NCBI GenBank assembly: GCA_020747015.1
Contig: JAGTJM010000006.1
Location: 434,001-498,000 of the forward strand
Source: Pyrenochaeta sp. MPI-SDFR-AT-0127
Taxonomy: Eukaryota > Ascomycota > Dothideomycetes > Pleosporales > Cucurbitariaceae
Reading direction: 5' to 3'
DNA length: 64,000 nt
The position numbers were made by a program, and so were the translations under genes. The notes under the pieces are model-generated. The model did not search any database and was not told the origin of the DNA. It saw only the letters and a program-made list of their open reading frames with translations. This document shows, one piece after another, positions 1 through 10,123 of this stretch (the stretch's first letter is position 1; every line of letters begins with the position of its first letter).

Positions 1-1
1 A

Positions 2-876
2 TTTACAGTCTCGACCTGCATAAACAACAGTATGCAAGTGCATATTAAAGCCGACGGTGACTGGACAAACCAGCTCCGAGATTTGGCTAAGGGCGGAGAG
101 CGTACTTCGATCAAAGTTGGCGTTGACGGTCCTTTTGGCGCGCCAGCTCAACGTTTTTACGATTATGATTACAGCATGGTCTTTGGGTTTGTCATCCAAA
201 TATTGTTTCTTAGGTCTACAATTAACTTTTATGCAGTGCTGGGATTGGCGTGACACCCTTTTCAGGTGTCCTTACCGATTTGCAATACCATGAGCTCGAA
301 CGAGTGAAGTCAACCGATAAACCCCATGAATCCGGTGACGAGACACCAAAGGGCCCTTCACCATACACAAATCATCGTAGAGTGGACTTTCACTGGATGG
401 TGCGTGACAAAAATAATCTACTCTGGTTCTCTGATCTTCTCAACGAAGTGTCGCGCGCACAAGATCTCGACAGCTCAAACCTTGATATCCGTATAAACAC
501 CTACGTGACGCAGAAGCGCAAGCAGATTTCTCAACATGTGTTCCGCTGGCTGCTCGAGAAGCACCGTACTGATGACTTTCCGCAATCCCCAATCACCGGT
601 CTGGTTAATCCGACCCACTTTGGACGTCCAGATATTAAAGGCATCATGGAGGAACATTATCATGATATGTGTAAGGCTCAGGCAGAGAATATGCAGGAAA
701 AGGAGGGGCGAAGGAACAGCAAGAAGGATGATGATGAAATCAAAGTTGGTGTGTTCTTCTGCGGACCACCTGTCATTGGACAACAGCTTGCGGATCAGTG
801 TAGTCAGATGACTGCGAAGGCAAGGAATGAGGGTAGGAAAGTTGAGTACCGGTTTATGATCGAGGTGTTTGGATAG
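2..876 (+). CDS. NADPH oxidase, C-terminal part (5' end outside window)
   Basis: This is the last 274 codons of a NOX-type NADPH oxidase, a membrane flavocytochrome that passes electrons from NADPH to oxygen to make superoxide. The exons are 2..186 and 237..876, and the 50-bp intron 187..236 restores the frame across the conserved VFGAGIGVTPF nucleotide-binding segment. The fragment opens inside the FAD-binding region with FTVS. It continues through GVDGPFG, the HWMVRDK and LLWFSDLLN segments, and the NADPH-binding GVFFCGPP motif. In fungi these enzymes act in differentiation and host infection. The tail ends in VFG, whereas many family members end in a terminal Phe. The heme-binding transmembrane half lies upstream, so I cannot assign NoxA, NoxB or NoxC. 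Confidence 0.9.
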
Positions 877-1125
877 ACTCTAGCGTTCGACATTTGTTAG
901 ACCCCTCTAATTAACAACCCTTTTCTCTTATACTTGTTCAGATCTAAAGAGTTTTGATTTTGCGGATGATGTCTGCCTTGAGAGTTGAGGCGCACCGCTG
1001 CGGTACGATCAGGCGTTCCGTAACCCACTTCTGCGCCACCCTTTCCAGTGCCCTGTTCTCGTGTCAGAAATGCCGGAAATCCGGTGAAGTCAGCCAAAAT
1101 GCGCAGCCTTGTAGTATAATAGACT

Positions 1126-2202
1126 ATGCCCGAGCCCCGTCATCCTGTTGTAGCTTGTTTTCATATTCAATCCAACAATCGTTTCTTTGAAAGTCTACTT
1201 AGTGATTCAGAGATGGATATCCTCAACCTCCCATCTAATCAGGAGAGATGTCACAACACTTACGGCTACCTTGAAACCCGCTCTCCATCCAGCAAGACAG
1301 TTTTCTGCACTCTGGCTATCATTGTCTTAACCATATGTATAGAGGTTCTCGCAAACGGAAGACTGGACTACTGTAACGCTACAGAGAAACAGGACGAAGA
1401 AGAGGCGTCAATATTAGTCACTGAAGCTCCTCTAGAGTCTTCAGCAATAGCACCCATAACAGCGATGACTGTCTCTGATCAGCCCCAGCTGCAACCAGAA
1501 ATACAAGCCGAATCGCAAGCTATGTCCGAGGTCGATGACCCGCATACGACGAAGATAGATTCCGACGCGACAAAACCTGACCTCCCACCACGCGCGTTTT
1601 GCTGCTATGAAGATCCTTCGCCACTCATCCGCGCAAACCGTCTCGTAGTAGGGACGATCCTCTTCAGCCTCGTCCTCGCGGTCTTCATCATTCGCATCCA
1701 AGAAGCCACAACACGGCCTTACATAGACTTTCTCTGCTGGAGCATCATACACCCTCCACCGCCGAACTGGACAGCCATCGTTTTTCTTAACATCATCCCC
1801 TTTACATGTGCTGCTTTCGCATTTTTGCGAACACTGGTGGATTGTGTTCTTGTGCGATGGGGTACAGGATTGTCATATGATACGAAGAAGATCCAGCGCT
1901 TTTGGACGCCTTTGATGCCGTTTATGATTATATTCTGTGCAGGATACATGCTCTTGGAGTGTTTCAAAGTCCCAATTGCGTGTTTGATGGGAGATAGAGA
2001 GGTATCGCTATGGACGGCGAAGAAGAAAGACAATGGCAAGAGCAAGATGGAGGATATTGAGCTGCAGGGTGAAGAGACGCAAGGGCTAGTTGATAATATT
2101 GATGGACCTGAGGATGCGATTGGAAATGATGTTTATGGACCGCCAGCGTATGATGAGGTGTGTACATCAGTAGAGAGACCTGAGAAAGGTAGCATGACTT
2201 GA
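1126..2202 (+). CDS. four-helix membrane protein with C-terminal PPAY motif, unknown function
   Basis: I do not recognise this 358-residue protein. It has four predicted membrane segments at about residues 58-76, 172-190, 215-234 and 262-280. A long acidic loop rich in Thr, Ser and Glu lies between the first and second. The cytosol-like C-terminal tail is acidic and carries PPAY at 339-342. PPxY motifs are known docking sites for WW domains of Rsp5/Nedd4 ubiquitin ligases, so ubiquitin-driven sorting is an inference. A second in-frame ATG at 1213 would give 329 residues and may be the true start, because the extra N-terminus looks unremarkable. The gene follows the NADPH oxidase on the same strand at about 250 bp. 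Confidence 0.7.
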   Translation: MPEPRHPVVACFHIQSNNRFFESLLSDSEMDILNLPSNQERCHNTYGYLETRSPSSKTVFCTLAIIVLTICIEVLANGRLDYCNATEKQDEEEASILVTEAPLESSAIAPITAMTVSDQPQLQPEIQAESQAMSEVDDPHTTKIDSDATKPDLPPRAFCCYEDPSPLIRANRLVVGTILFSLVLAVFIIRIQEATTRPYIDFLCWSIIHPPPPNWTAIVFLNIIPFTCAAFAFLRTLVDCVLVRWGTGLSYDTKKIQRFWTPLMPFMIIFCAGYMLLECFKVPIACLMGDREVSLWTAKKKDNGKSKMEDIELQGEETQGLVDNIDGPEDAIGNDVYGPPAYDEVCTSVERPEKGSMT

Positions 2203-2642
2203 ATGGAGTCGTCGTCCTATTTGTGGTTATCACATGTACGGCGTCGTCAGCTTAGCGATAAAGCAAGGCAATCGTCCCCTATTTTGGATGCATCGTCTAC
2301 CACCCGAGATGTCGCAATCAAGAGTCCTCAGAACGTCGTGATGCAAGGCCAACACCGTGACACAAGAATATTTCCTTGCCTCACATGAATAACTGAAAGC
2401 ATGGTAGACTAAAGAGGAAGTCACAGGTCAAGCCGCGACTACCCGCCGCATCAGCCATGTGCGTGGCACCTCGTGGCTTGCGGTTGTTGGACAGCAAAAC
2501 CGTCGCTAGCCATCAGCGCCCCCTCTCGCGCACCTCGTTTAAACCTGCACCTCTCGCCATTAAGTCACTAAAACTCCGTCTAGCCCTTCCTTCACTCAAT
2601 CACGCCATCCCCGCCATACCACAAACAGCCGAAAATTTCAGG
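2203..2642 (+). other. intergenic region, sulfite oxidase upstream
   Basis: No convincing gene is visible here. The stretch should hold the 3' end of the membrane-protein transcript and the promoter and leader of sulfite oxidase. Short ORFs on both strands lack recognisable motifs. Confidence 0.5.
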
Positions 2643-3927
2643 ATGATTCAGGTATTTTCACTCCCATTTACTATTTTACTATACAAATTTTGTACAAATG
2701 CGGTATCATGTTTACATGTATGCTCATAGGGCTGATTTTAAGGTCATAGCTTGATTACTCTGTGGAGGAGCCCTTGAATAGGGAGCCAGAGCTGGAAAAA
2801 TTGGTATCTAGGTACACAATCCTTCCTGATCCATGTATATCACTATTCTGGGACTGCTCTGATGTGTCTATAGCTTTATAACGCTAGACTGCTACGATCG
2901 CAACCACGGTCCCATACCACATCTCGATGCCCGTACACACCATGTCTCCATCTACGGCCTCGTCAAGAAAGAGCTTTCTCTTTCGATATCAGACCTACAA
3001 TCTCTCCCGCAACACAATGTCATCTGCGCCCTTCAATGCGCGGGCAATAGACGCCACACTATGCGCACAAAGCTGAAGGAAGTCTGTGGGATCGACTGGT
3101 TCGATGGAGCCGTCATGAACTGCAAGTGGACCGGACCTCTCCTCTGTGATGTCCTATCTAAAGCCGGCATCAAAGTAGCAGAGGATAAGTGGAAAGATGG
3201 ACATGTAGCATTTTCATGTTTCCAGACCCCCACGCAAGATGATGTGTTCTACGGCGCTAGCATTCCGCTCTCGCGAGCCATGGATCCTGGGAGCTCGATT
3301 TTGCTGGCGCTTGAAATGAACGACAAGCCTCTCCCGCCAAATCACGGTGCACCTGTACGTGTTGTCACACCAGGCATCGCAGGCGCAAGGAGCGTGAAGT
3401 GGCTTGATCGAATCACAGTCCAGATGTGTGAGAGCGAGAGCTATTACCAACAGCACGACTACAAGATTCTACCTCCAGAGGCAGACTCGAAAGAGAAAGC
3501 GGAGGAGTGGTGGGGTAGAGTCGGCGCGCTGCAAGACATGCCCATCAACAGCGTCATTGGTGTTCCCAAATCCGGTTCTACCGTACAACGAGACGAAAAC
3601 GGCACAATTGAGGTAAAGGGCTATGCGCTCCCAAGTGGAGCGGATGGGCCAATTGTAAAGGTGGAAGTCAGCGTTGACGATGGGAAGACATGGAAAGATG
3701 CTGAGTTGATCAAGGCGTACGAGGGAAAAGATGCTGAAGAGGTGGAGTTGAAATGGGCTTGGGCACTATGGAAGGTGAGAGTCCAAGTCGATAAGCGTAG
3801 AAATGTAAAAATTTTCAGTCGAGCCACAGATAAAAGTGGTAGTACGCAGGAGAAGTCCTCAGAATGGAATTTCAGAGGCGTAGCGTACAACGGGTACGGC
3901 GAGACTTCTGGGTTGGAGATTGTTTGA
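2643..3927 (+). CDS. sulfite oxidase (molybdenum cofactor enzyme)
   Basis: This 374-residue molybdopterin enzyme should oxidise sulfite to sulfate. The exons are 2643..2651, 2750..2811 and 2874..3927. The first coding exon is only Met-Ile-Gln, followed by a 98-bp intron with a clean CAG/GTATTT donor. The second exon encodes EEPLNREPELEKLVS. The third opens the Mo-binding domain with YDRNHGPIPHLDAR and carries LQCAGNRR, whose Cys ligates molybdenum. The second half matches the Mo-cofactor dimerisation domain and ends with the conserved WNFRG segment. No cytochrome b5 domain is present, as in the heme-free enzymes. I see no obvious targeting signal. Without the two upstream exons the protein would lack the start of its Mo domain. 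Confidence 0.9.
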
Positions 3928-4172
3928 GTTGCTCTACCGGCGCTAAAGGTCATATTAAAAATGGGGTTGTTTCATACTCTTATCAACGAGCATCATGTAA
4001 TTGGGACGCTGATATAATGAATCAAACCTAATCTGTTATTCCTGCAAAGAATTTCTACTGCTAAGAAAGATACCTGCCACGCTATGCATTCATAAATCAT
4101 TGTCATCGCTTAAACACTCTCGTGATCGATAGAGGCGTCTTGTCATCCATTCTATGTGGAATTCATTGTTCC

Positions 4173-4772
4173 TCATAGACCTAAGCTCTTCCTAACATTC
4201 GCCCTCACTTTATTCTCATATTCTGCCCTCTGCTCTCTCCACATCCGCGCCGCATCCACGTTCGCCGGACTCTCATCGTTCGGCTCAGCTAGCATGCTCA
4301 TCACGCTTATCAAGATCTTCTCCACAGACTGAATCGGTGACCATCGTTCGCTGGCTTGCTCGTAGTGGAGAGGATCTTCGCCGGGAGCGTGCAGAATCGA
4401 TATGCAGACTTCGCCACTAGCATACACTGTTTAGACATGTCAGCGATATTCAAACACAACTCTGAGATTACACCACATGCATCAACTTCCTTGTATTGTG
4501 CCCGGTATTGACATGGAAATTGACGTACCGTTGGGATGCCACATCTCCGTAACAAACTTCATCTTGGGCGGCGCAAGCGGATAGTCCTTTGGGAAACGCA
4601 ATTCTGCTGGGAATACACCGCCTTCAAACGGCGTGCCCTCCGGTCCTTGTATCAGCGCCTCCCACACGAACATATCATCCTCGCTGATGGGTCCGGCGTT
4701 GATGCCTTCTGGCGGGTCGGAAGAGAGCGCTTTATATTCTTTGAACAGGCGTTTGCTGGCCGAAGATGCCAT
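4173..4772 (-). CDS. ubc7: ubiquitin-conjugating enzyme E2, Ubc7/UBE2G2 type
   Basis: This 165-residue E2 carries activated ubiquitin and acts mainly in ER-associated protein degradation. The exons are 4529..4772 and 4173..4426 on the minus strand, with a 102-bp intron (4427..4528) just before the active site. The sequence is colinear with Ubc7 throughout: an N-terminal helix with KRLFKEYKAL, the YPLAPP motif, HPN, and GEVCISIL with catalytic Cys89. It also has the acidic insertion next to the active site (APGEDP, then ERWSP) that marks the Ubc7/Cdc34 group. The start at 4772 gives the usual length. The same frame stays open upstream to about 5228, but that extension has no family counterpart and is probably leader. 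Confidence 0.95.
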
Positions 4773-6290
4773 TGTACAAGGAGTAGAGTAAATGTTAGAT
4801 GGAAGGTGTAGTGGAGGTTTGTGAGGGCTGATAGCTGGTCGAAGGCGCGGGGCCGGGACTGAAAGGTTTACTACAGTTGGGTTTGTTCCGAGTGCAAGTA
4901 GTGCAGTTGATGAAGTAGGGCAATATCTTGGGTGACCCAAGGTAACTTGTAAAGCGGTGATAGAGTCTAAGTGTAAGTAAGCGTTGTTCCGGTTGTGAAT
5001 AGATTTGGTTCCGAATACGTCGGCTCTCGGAGACATTGGGCTGGGGCACGTGCACACCATATTGTCGTCGCCTATGTTCTCATGAATGGGAGCGAGGAAT
5101 GCAATGCAACTCCAACTGCACCCTCGCCGTGCTTCCTGTACTTTCTTGGCTAACAGCAAAAGCTCAGGTCCCCTCAGTGAGTTGAATATAGCCTGCATGC
5201 GCGCAAGTTGGGAACATCTGCGAGACACGACCCATTCAAAATATGCTGTTCAACAAGCGAATGGACACCAAAAGAACATTGCACGACTACTAATCAACTG
5301 GATTGTTTATTCAAGATCGTGGGCGCCAAGATATCTGGTCACCTACTTACACGTGATAGAGCGCTATAAAGCAAGAGGCCTTGTAGTGCCAGTACACTTC
5401 CATGTCACCTGTGTTCTAGCTCCTCTCCACGTGCTTCCGTAACCTTGGGGCTTTCTGCATGACTTCAAGGGTACCTGGTCTGGGAAGAAGTCTCAAGAAC
5501 TTACCTAGGTGTCAGTCCCACTTCGCTCTTCGAAAGAAATCGGAAACGATGAACCTGGTAGCAGTCTTGGATTCGATCAGAACTTCATTGTTGCTCACTT
5601 GAGCTTCACTAGTAATGTTCGTGGCCAGAACAAGACCGGATCTAGATGCCATCAACTGCTTTGATTTGGCCGAGGGTTCATAGCCGTCGAAGGGCAATTT
5701 CGGAATGCGGTTGTTTTGAGCTTCCATCACCGACACTTTTGCGCTCGAGGTTCGCAAAACGCCACCAGGACAGGGCTACCCTGCCCCTACATTGAATGTG
5801 CAAAAGTGCTTGATCTGAGTAGAGAATAGGTTGTAATGCATTGGCCATACAATGAAGAGGATACCGAGACAAGGTTTCATCATCTCGGTCGCCACCTTCC
5901 AATGCTGCCAAAGTGCGAAGTTGTGATAGAACCTCAGAAACCATTGATGCTTTCAAGCTTACTCGCGGACCCCCCCACGATACGAAAGAACGGTTCCTGA
6001 ATTTCCCAGGTTATTAGCGACGTTGAACAATAGCCCGGTCAGGACAATATATTCCGGCGACCTGGTTCGCTACCCCGCAGCACAATAGTACCTAGCTCAC
6101 GATGCGCGAGCCTCCTGTTGGCTTCAAATAACCCGACCGTTCTTCCTCGGGCACAATTATTCCGTTCAGCCATATGTCCGGTTACCCATGTCAATGATCG
6201 ACAAAAGTATATCAAAGAGCCAAGAGCAGCCCCAAATTATGGATCAGGTTGAAAGGCGGTTCCAACCACAATATTCTGACATTCACAATC
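4773..6290. other. 1.5-kb intergenic region between divergent ubc7 and esterase genes
   Basis: No gene could be supported. Two overlapping minus-strand ORFs (5678..5956 and 5512..5757) show no family motif and cannot be joined cleanly. The region must hold both divergent promoters. Several CACGTG-like E-box sequences occur near 5350-5440, but their role is unknown. Confidence 0.4.
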
Positions 6291-7343
6291 ATGAGGCTTA
6301 CAGCGGCTGTACCGCTGTTGCTAGCGGCAAGCGTAACTTCAACTCCAACGCCAGCCAATCTCTACGACGACAGAAATAACAAGAAATCTTTCAACTGGCA
6401 CACAACAAAGTCGGTAATAGCTTTTGGTGACTCGTACACTTTCATCCAAGGTGCCCTCGGCCGTCCAAACTACACGTATATCGGCGATGCCTTCAACATC
6501 TCCTTCACCCCCGAAAAGCTGTTCTCAAACCGTATCGTGCTCAACCAGACCTCCACAGCTCAAGGAACAGCTTCCGGTGGCCCAAATTGGGTCGAGTTTT
6601 TGACCGGTTGTGGCATAAACAAGGGCTTAACGGATCCACAGACATGCAAGGTGCAGCTTTGGGATTTCGCGTATGCTGGGTCAAACACAGTGTCAAAAGT
6701 AGGATTCACGCCAGCACATTGGAATCACACCGTCTCTCTTGAGCAGCAAGTGCAGCAATTTGCCGACTACGGAAACCCTGCCCTCCAGACAATCGGACTG
6801 AAGAAAAAGGATGCACTTGTAGCGATCTGGATCGGCATCAACGATATCAACGACCTTGCCAAGCTCCGTGGAAAGAACGAAACTTTTGCGCCTTTATACG
6901 AGCAGGTACAGACCTATGTCTTCGAGAGTGTAGAGAAGATCTACAGTCTCGGCTTCAAGAACTTCTTGTTCATGAACTTGCCGCCTCTGGACCGTGGACC
7001 ATCGCCCTCCGTAAACGCGTCGTTAGTGAGCTCCTTCAACAGCATTCACGCCACCCATGCCGATGCATTCCAGAAAGCACATCGAGATGCTACAGTCCTG
7101 CAATTCGACGTCAACTCTGTGCTGAACAAGGTTCTGGACAACTACCAGGACTACGGGTTCAAGAATGTTACCAACTTTTGCCCTGGATACAACAAAGCCG
7201 ATATCCGAAGCGATCCGGGTAAATATGGCTGTGGAGAGGGACTTGATACGTACTTTTGGTATGACTCTGGCCATTTGGGAAGTCGAACTCACGCAGTGTT
7301 TACGAAAGAGCTGAGAAAGTGGCTGCAGAAGAAGAGCAAGTGA
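6291..7343 (+). CDS. secreted GDSL/SGNH esterase, CE16-like
   Basis: This 350-residue secreted esterase of the GDSL (SGNH) fold resembles carbohydrate esterase family 16, whose members remove acetyl groups from plant cell wall sugars. The ATG at 6291 is preferred over the in-frame ATG at 6249 because it starts directly with a hydrophobic signal peptide (RLTAAVPLLLAASV, then STPTPA). The blocks are in order: FGDSYTF with nucleophile Ser48, GGPNW near 97-100, WIGIND near 180-185, and WYDSGH near the end with Asp325 and His328. Several N-glycosylation sequons (NYT, NIS, NQT, NHT, NET, NAS, NVT) fit secretion. No intron is needed. The substrate is inferred from family only. Confidence 0.88.
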   Translation: MRLTAAVPLLLAASVTSTPTPANLYDDRNNKKSFNWHTTKSVIAFGDSYTFIQGALGRPNYTYIGDAFNISFTPEKLFSNRIVLNQTSTAQGTASGGPNWVEFLTGCGINKGLTDPQTCKVQLWDFAYAGSNTVSKVGFTPAHWNHTVSLEQQVQQFADYGNPALQTIGLKKKDALVAIWIGINDINDLAKLRGKNETFAPLYEQVQTYVFESVEKIYSLGFKNFLFMNLPPLDRGPSPSVNASLVSSFNSIHATHADAFQKAHRDATVLQFDVNSVLNKVLDNYQDYGFKNVTNFCPGYNKADIRSDPGKYGCGEGLDTYFWYDSGHLGSRTHAVFTKELRKWLQKKSK

Positions 7344-7644
7344 GGGTTTGCTGGAGGGGGGATATAATGGCAAGAAATGATGTTATCTGAAATGTATAGA
7401 AAGCTCTTAAATATATAGAGCCTCCAAGACGACCCTGTTCTTTCATATCCTGGTTCCGTGACATCGTGATACCATGCTGTTGTCAAATTGACGGTTCTGA
7501 TGTTGATACGGACTGAGCTTGGAAGATGCGCATATATTACTTTCTCTCTCAATGTTAGTTGGATGATTAGTAGATATTGACTAGAAATGGAAGTGGTATC
7601 TTATACTACCCGACACAGTATTGGTACATTGTGTGATGGTACAA
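7344..7644. other. convergent 3' intergenic spacer
   Basis: This is a short space between the converging esterase and scramblase genes. It is AT-rich and should contain both polyadenylation regions. I see nothing else. Confidence 0.5.
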
Positions 7645-9393
7645 TTATTCAAAGAAATCACTCCAGCTAAACCCACCACCTCCACCTTCACCGCCTCCGC
7701 CTCCGCCTCCGCCTCCGCTTCCAATATCAGGACCACTTCCTCCCTGGCCACCCCAGAAATCTTGATCCTGGGATCCAGGGCTTGAACCAGGATCTTGACC
7801 TGCACCCCACACCTCTTCCTCACCCTGTCCCCCACCCTGTTGTTGATTGGAAGAAGGTTGGTAAGGATCGCTTGTTTGTGGCGACATGTCATCAGCCTCT
7901 TGCTGCTGTTGGCGTGCTTCTCTCCCTCTCTGCATGGCTTCATATCCCGCCATTGTACCCGCGCCAGCGGCAACACCCTCTGCAGAACCGAGACCGCGTG
8001 CTGCAGCGCCAACTTCACCAGCAATTCCGGACTCACTCGCGGCTCCAACAGCACCCGCCCCGACTGCGCCTGCTTCGCCTGCTGCCGCTCCACCTGCGGC
8101 GGCTCCTCCAGCTGCCTCGCCACCGCCAAACCACATGGGCATCCACATAGGCCACATGCCTCCGGATCCGCTGTGGCGACTAAAGTAATCGAAGTCTATG
8201 GAAACTGCAGTTGCCAACATCACAGCTCGCTGATCGAGAGTCATGCCCGGGTATCCTTCAAGCGATGATTTGCTTCGTTCGCCGGTCTGTGAGACAAGAT
8301 GCGATGGCTCATTAGCCAGTCCAGCGGCATCCATTCTTAGCGCATAGACACCCGTATCTGTGAAGATCTCTCGTGCAAAGCCTGCAAAATTGCGGTTTAC
8401 AGAGCCTGCCAGTCGGCCGTCTTCGGACATTAAGCTGAAATCCCAACTCAAGAAGGGTTCATCAACACGAGCGAACTGCAACATTCCGACTTCTCTGGTG
8501 TCACCCTCTACCACTGCCACGGCTTTGGAGTCAGACAGCGGTAGGTCACCAGATGCTATTTGTGGTGTTTCCTGTCCAGCGAAGTCCTCCAGGGTCCGGG
8601 CTAGGAAAAGGTTGTACTTTCTTCGTAACGGTGCCCACTCCTGTTCTGCTGCTCCAATGATTCTCATATCCCGCAATGGCAACGTAGATACGCCCGCGCT
8701 CGTCTGGCTCACTATGCTCCCAGCACTAGTGCCCTGCAGACTGCTTGAGCTTGTGTACGCACCTCCATCTTTGCTTACGGCATCATAGACTCGAATCCTG
8801 GAGTTAATCCAACTGAACGGCCTGTGGAAGCGTAGGATCTCCTTCTCTTCCCTATCAAAGACATGGGTTGTAAAACTCCGATGTGTCTTGAACATCTGTC
8901 TTGCCACCGCATTGCCTATCCCATGCTCCTGCTCTGCCAAGTATCCAATATGGTTGCCATGCGGATCCATGATGACATAGCGATTTGCTTGCTCAAAGCC
9001 CATCAATACGTTCATCATCTCAAGTTGCCGTTGTACGATGAGGGAGGAGTTATCGAGGAGACGCATTGCGGGGTGGGTCTCTTTGAGGACAGCATGAGGG
9101 TCTTCAGGGATGTGGACCGGAGTTATGAGGGGGTTCTGTGAGTCGGGCGTGGTGGAGAGGGCATTCGACACAGCTTCGACTCTCGAGGCATCTTTGGGTG
9201 GCTCGCTGGGATTATTCGACGGTGGTTCGCTCCCAGGGTGTCTCGATGAATATGCTGGTGCTTTTCGTTGCGGAGGTATATGTCTGGGTAAGCGACCCCG
9301 AGGTCCTGGTGGCGAAGGCGTCCCACGCGTTGCAAAGGATCGGTTCAGTTGTCGTGGCAGTCTTAATGACCACCGTGCTGCCGCTGGTAGCAT
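7645..9393 (-). CDS. mitochondrial phospholipid scramblase-family protein, Aim25-like
   Basis: This intron-free 582-residue protein belongs to the scramblase family, whose yeast member is Aim25. The N-terminus (MLPAAARWSLRLPRQLNRSF) is basic and hydrophobic without acidic residues, like a mitochondrial presequence. A Pro-rich linker follows. The scramblase beta-barrel core runs from about 110 to 420, with family-like blocks such as RQLEMMNVLMGFEQANRY, FDREEKEILRFHRPF and EQEWAPLRRKYNLF. The C-terminal third is low complexity: Ala/Gly runs, a Gln-rich part, then a run of nine Gly before FSWSDFFE at the end. The ATG at 9393 gives the presequence. Membrane lipid or mitochondrial function is inferred from the family. 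Confidence 0.85.
   Translation of the reverse strand: MLPAAARWSLRLPRQLNRSFATRGTPSPPGPRGRLPRHIPPQRKAPAYSSRHPGSEPPSNNPSEPPKDASRVEAVSNALSTTPDSQNPLITPVHIPEDPHAVLKETHPAMRLLDNSSLIVQRQLEMMNVLMGFEQANRYVIMDPHGNHIGYLAEQEHGIGNAVARQMFKTHRSFTTHVFDREEKEILRFHRPFSWINSRIRVYDAVSKDGGAYTSSSSLQGTSAGSIVSQTSAGVSTLPLRDMRIIGAAEQEWAPLRRKYNLFLARTLEDFAGQETPQIASGDLPLSDSKAVAVVEGDTREVGMLQFARVDEPFLSWDFSLMSEDGRLAGSVNRNFAGFAREIFTDTGVYALRMDAAGLANEPSHLVSQTGERSKSSLEGYPGMTLDQRAVMLATAVSIDFDYFSRHSGSGGMWPMWMPMWFGGGEAAGGAAAGGAAAGEAGAVGAGAVGAASESGIAGEVGAAARGLGSAEGVAAGAGTMAGYEAMQRGREARQQQQEADDMSPQTSDPYQPSSNQQQGGGQGEEEVWGAGQDPGSSPGSQDQDFWGGQGGSGPDIGSGGGGGGGGGEGGGGGFSWSDFFE
7688..7721. repeat. CCTCCG hexamer microsatellite coding poly-Gly
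   Basis: About four to five tandem copies of a CGCCTC/CCTCCG hexamer encode the polyglycine run near the C-terminus of the scramblase-family protein on the minus strand. Such runs often vary in copy number between strains. Confidence 0.8.
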
Positions 9394-10123
9394 CTTTTGG
9401 GTCTCTCTCTACGTATCTAGATGGGTAAATGCTGCCAGAATAAGTGTCTAATCAAGAAATAGCCAACAGACGCAAATCTAGGGCGGGTCCTGATGCCTAG
9501 TCTTGCTTGCGCGTGGCGTTGTAGGTCGTGTCTCCATTTTCTGATGCATCTCGAGCTCTAGCTCTTCAAGATTACGTCATCGCTACCCTTTTCTCAAGAG
9601 CAGATCTAGATTGGAGTACAGATCTATATGGATGTGGCAACCATATGTCAAGAGAATAATGTTCTCAGTCTTAGGCCAAATTGTCTCGTGAAGCTTGTGG
9701 TGACACTTGCGATTCTACGCCACGAGCGGTGACAGCTGGTCGGCCAATCAGAGAGCGAGGGCTTGGCGGACCGCCAAATTTTCCGGTGGTGCAGAGTCAG
9801 AGCTGCATTTTCCCAAGCTTCATTCACCAAACACCATGACGCTCACAACCTCCATGATTGAAGCAATTACCTAAAGCTGCAAGTGCCGGGTATGTACCTC
9901 CATCAATTTCCTGTTCCCCTTTTAATGATGACACATTTTCACTTATACGATCGCCGGTGCAAGCATTCACTTGGTTGCATTAGGTGCTCTATGCTGTATC
10001 CGTTATTATAGACTACAACGGTATCTGATCATAGCCCTTCACACACCTATTCATGACATGCGTTTGCGAATATCGCTAACCTTGTTGTGCAGTTTCAACG
10101 AGCACCGGGAACGCTTCAGTATT
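9394..10123. other. divergent promoter region, scramblase and SEN2
   Basis: This region lies between the divergent starts of the scramblase gene and SEN2. A TGCAG just after 10085 looks like the acceptor of a possible leader intron of SEN2. No coding gene is supported. Confidence 0.45.
9571..9580. promoter_or_regulatory. CRE/ATF-like site in divergent promoter
   Basis: ATTACGTCAT matches the TTACGTCA type of bZIP (ATF/CREB, Gcn4-like) binding site. It lies about 180 bp upstream of the scramblase start and 550 bp upstream of the SEN2 start. A single match of this size can occur by chance. Confidence 0.25.

Noticed and set aside
4773..5228. N-terminal extension of the Ubc7 ORF
   Set aside because: E2 enzymes of this class start at the residue encoded at 4772. 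The extension is not protein-like and probably lies in the leader.
5512..5956. Two minus-strand ORFs between ubc7 and the esterase
   Set aside because: They lie in different frames, have no known motif and no clean splice between them.
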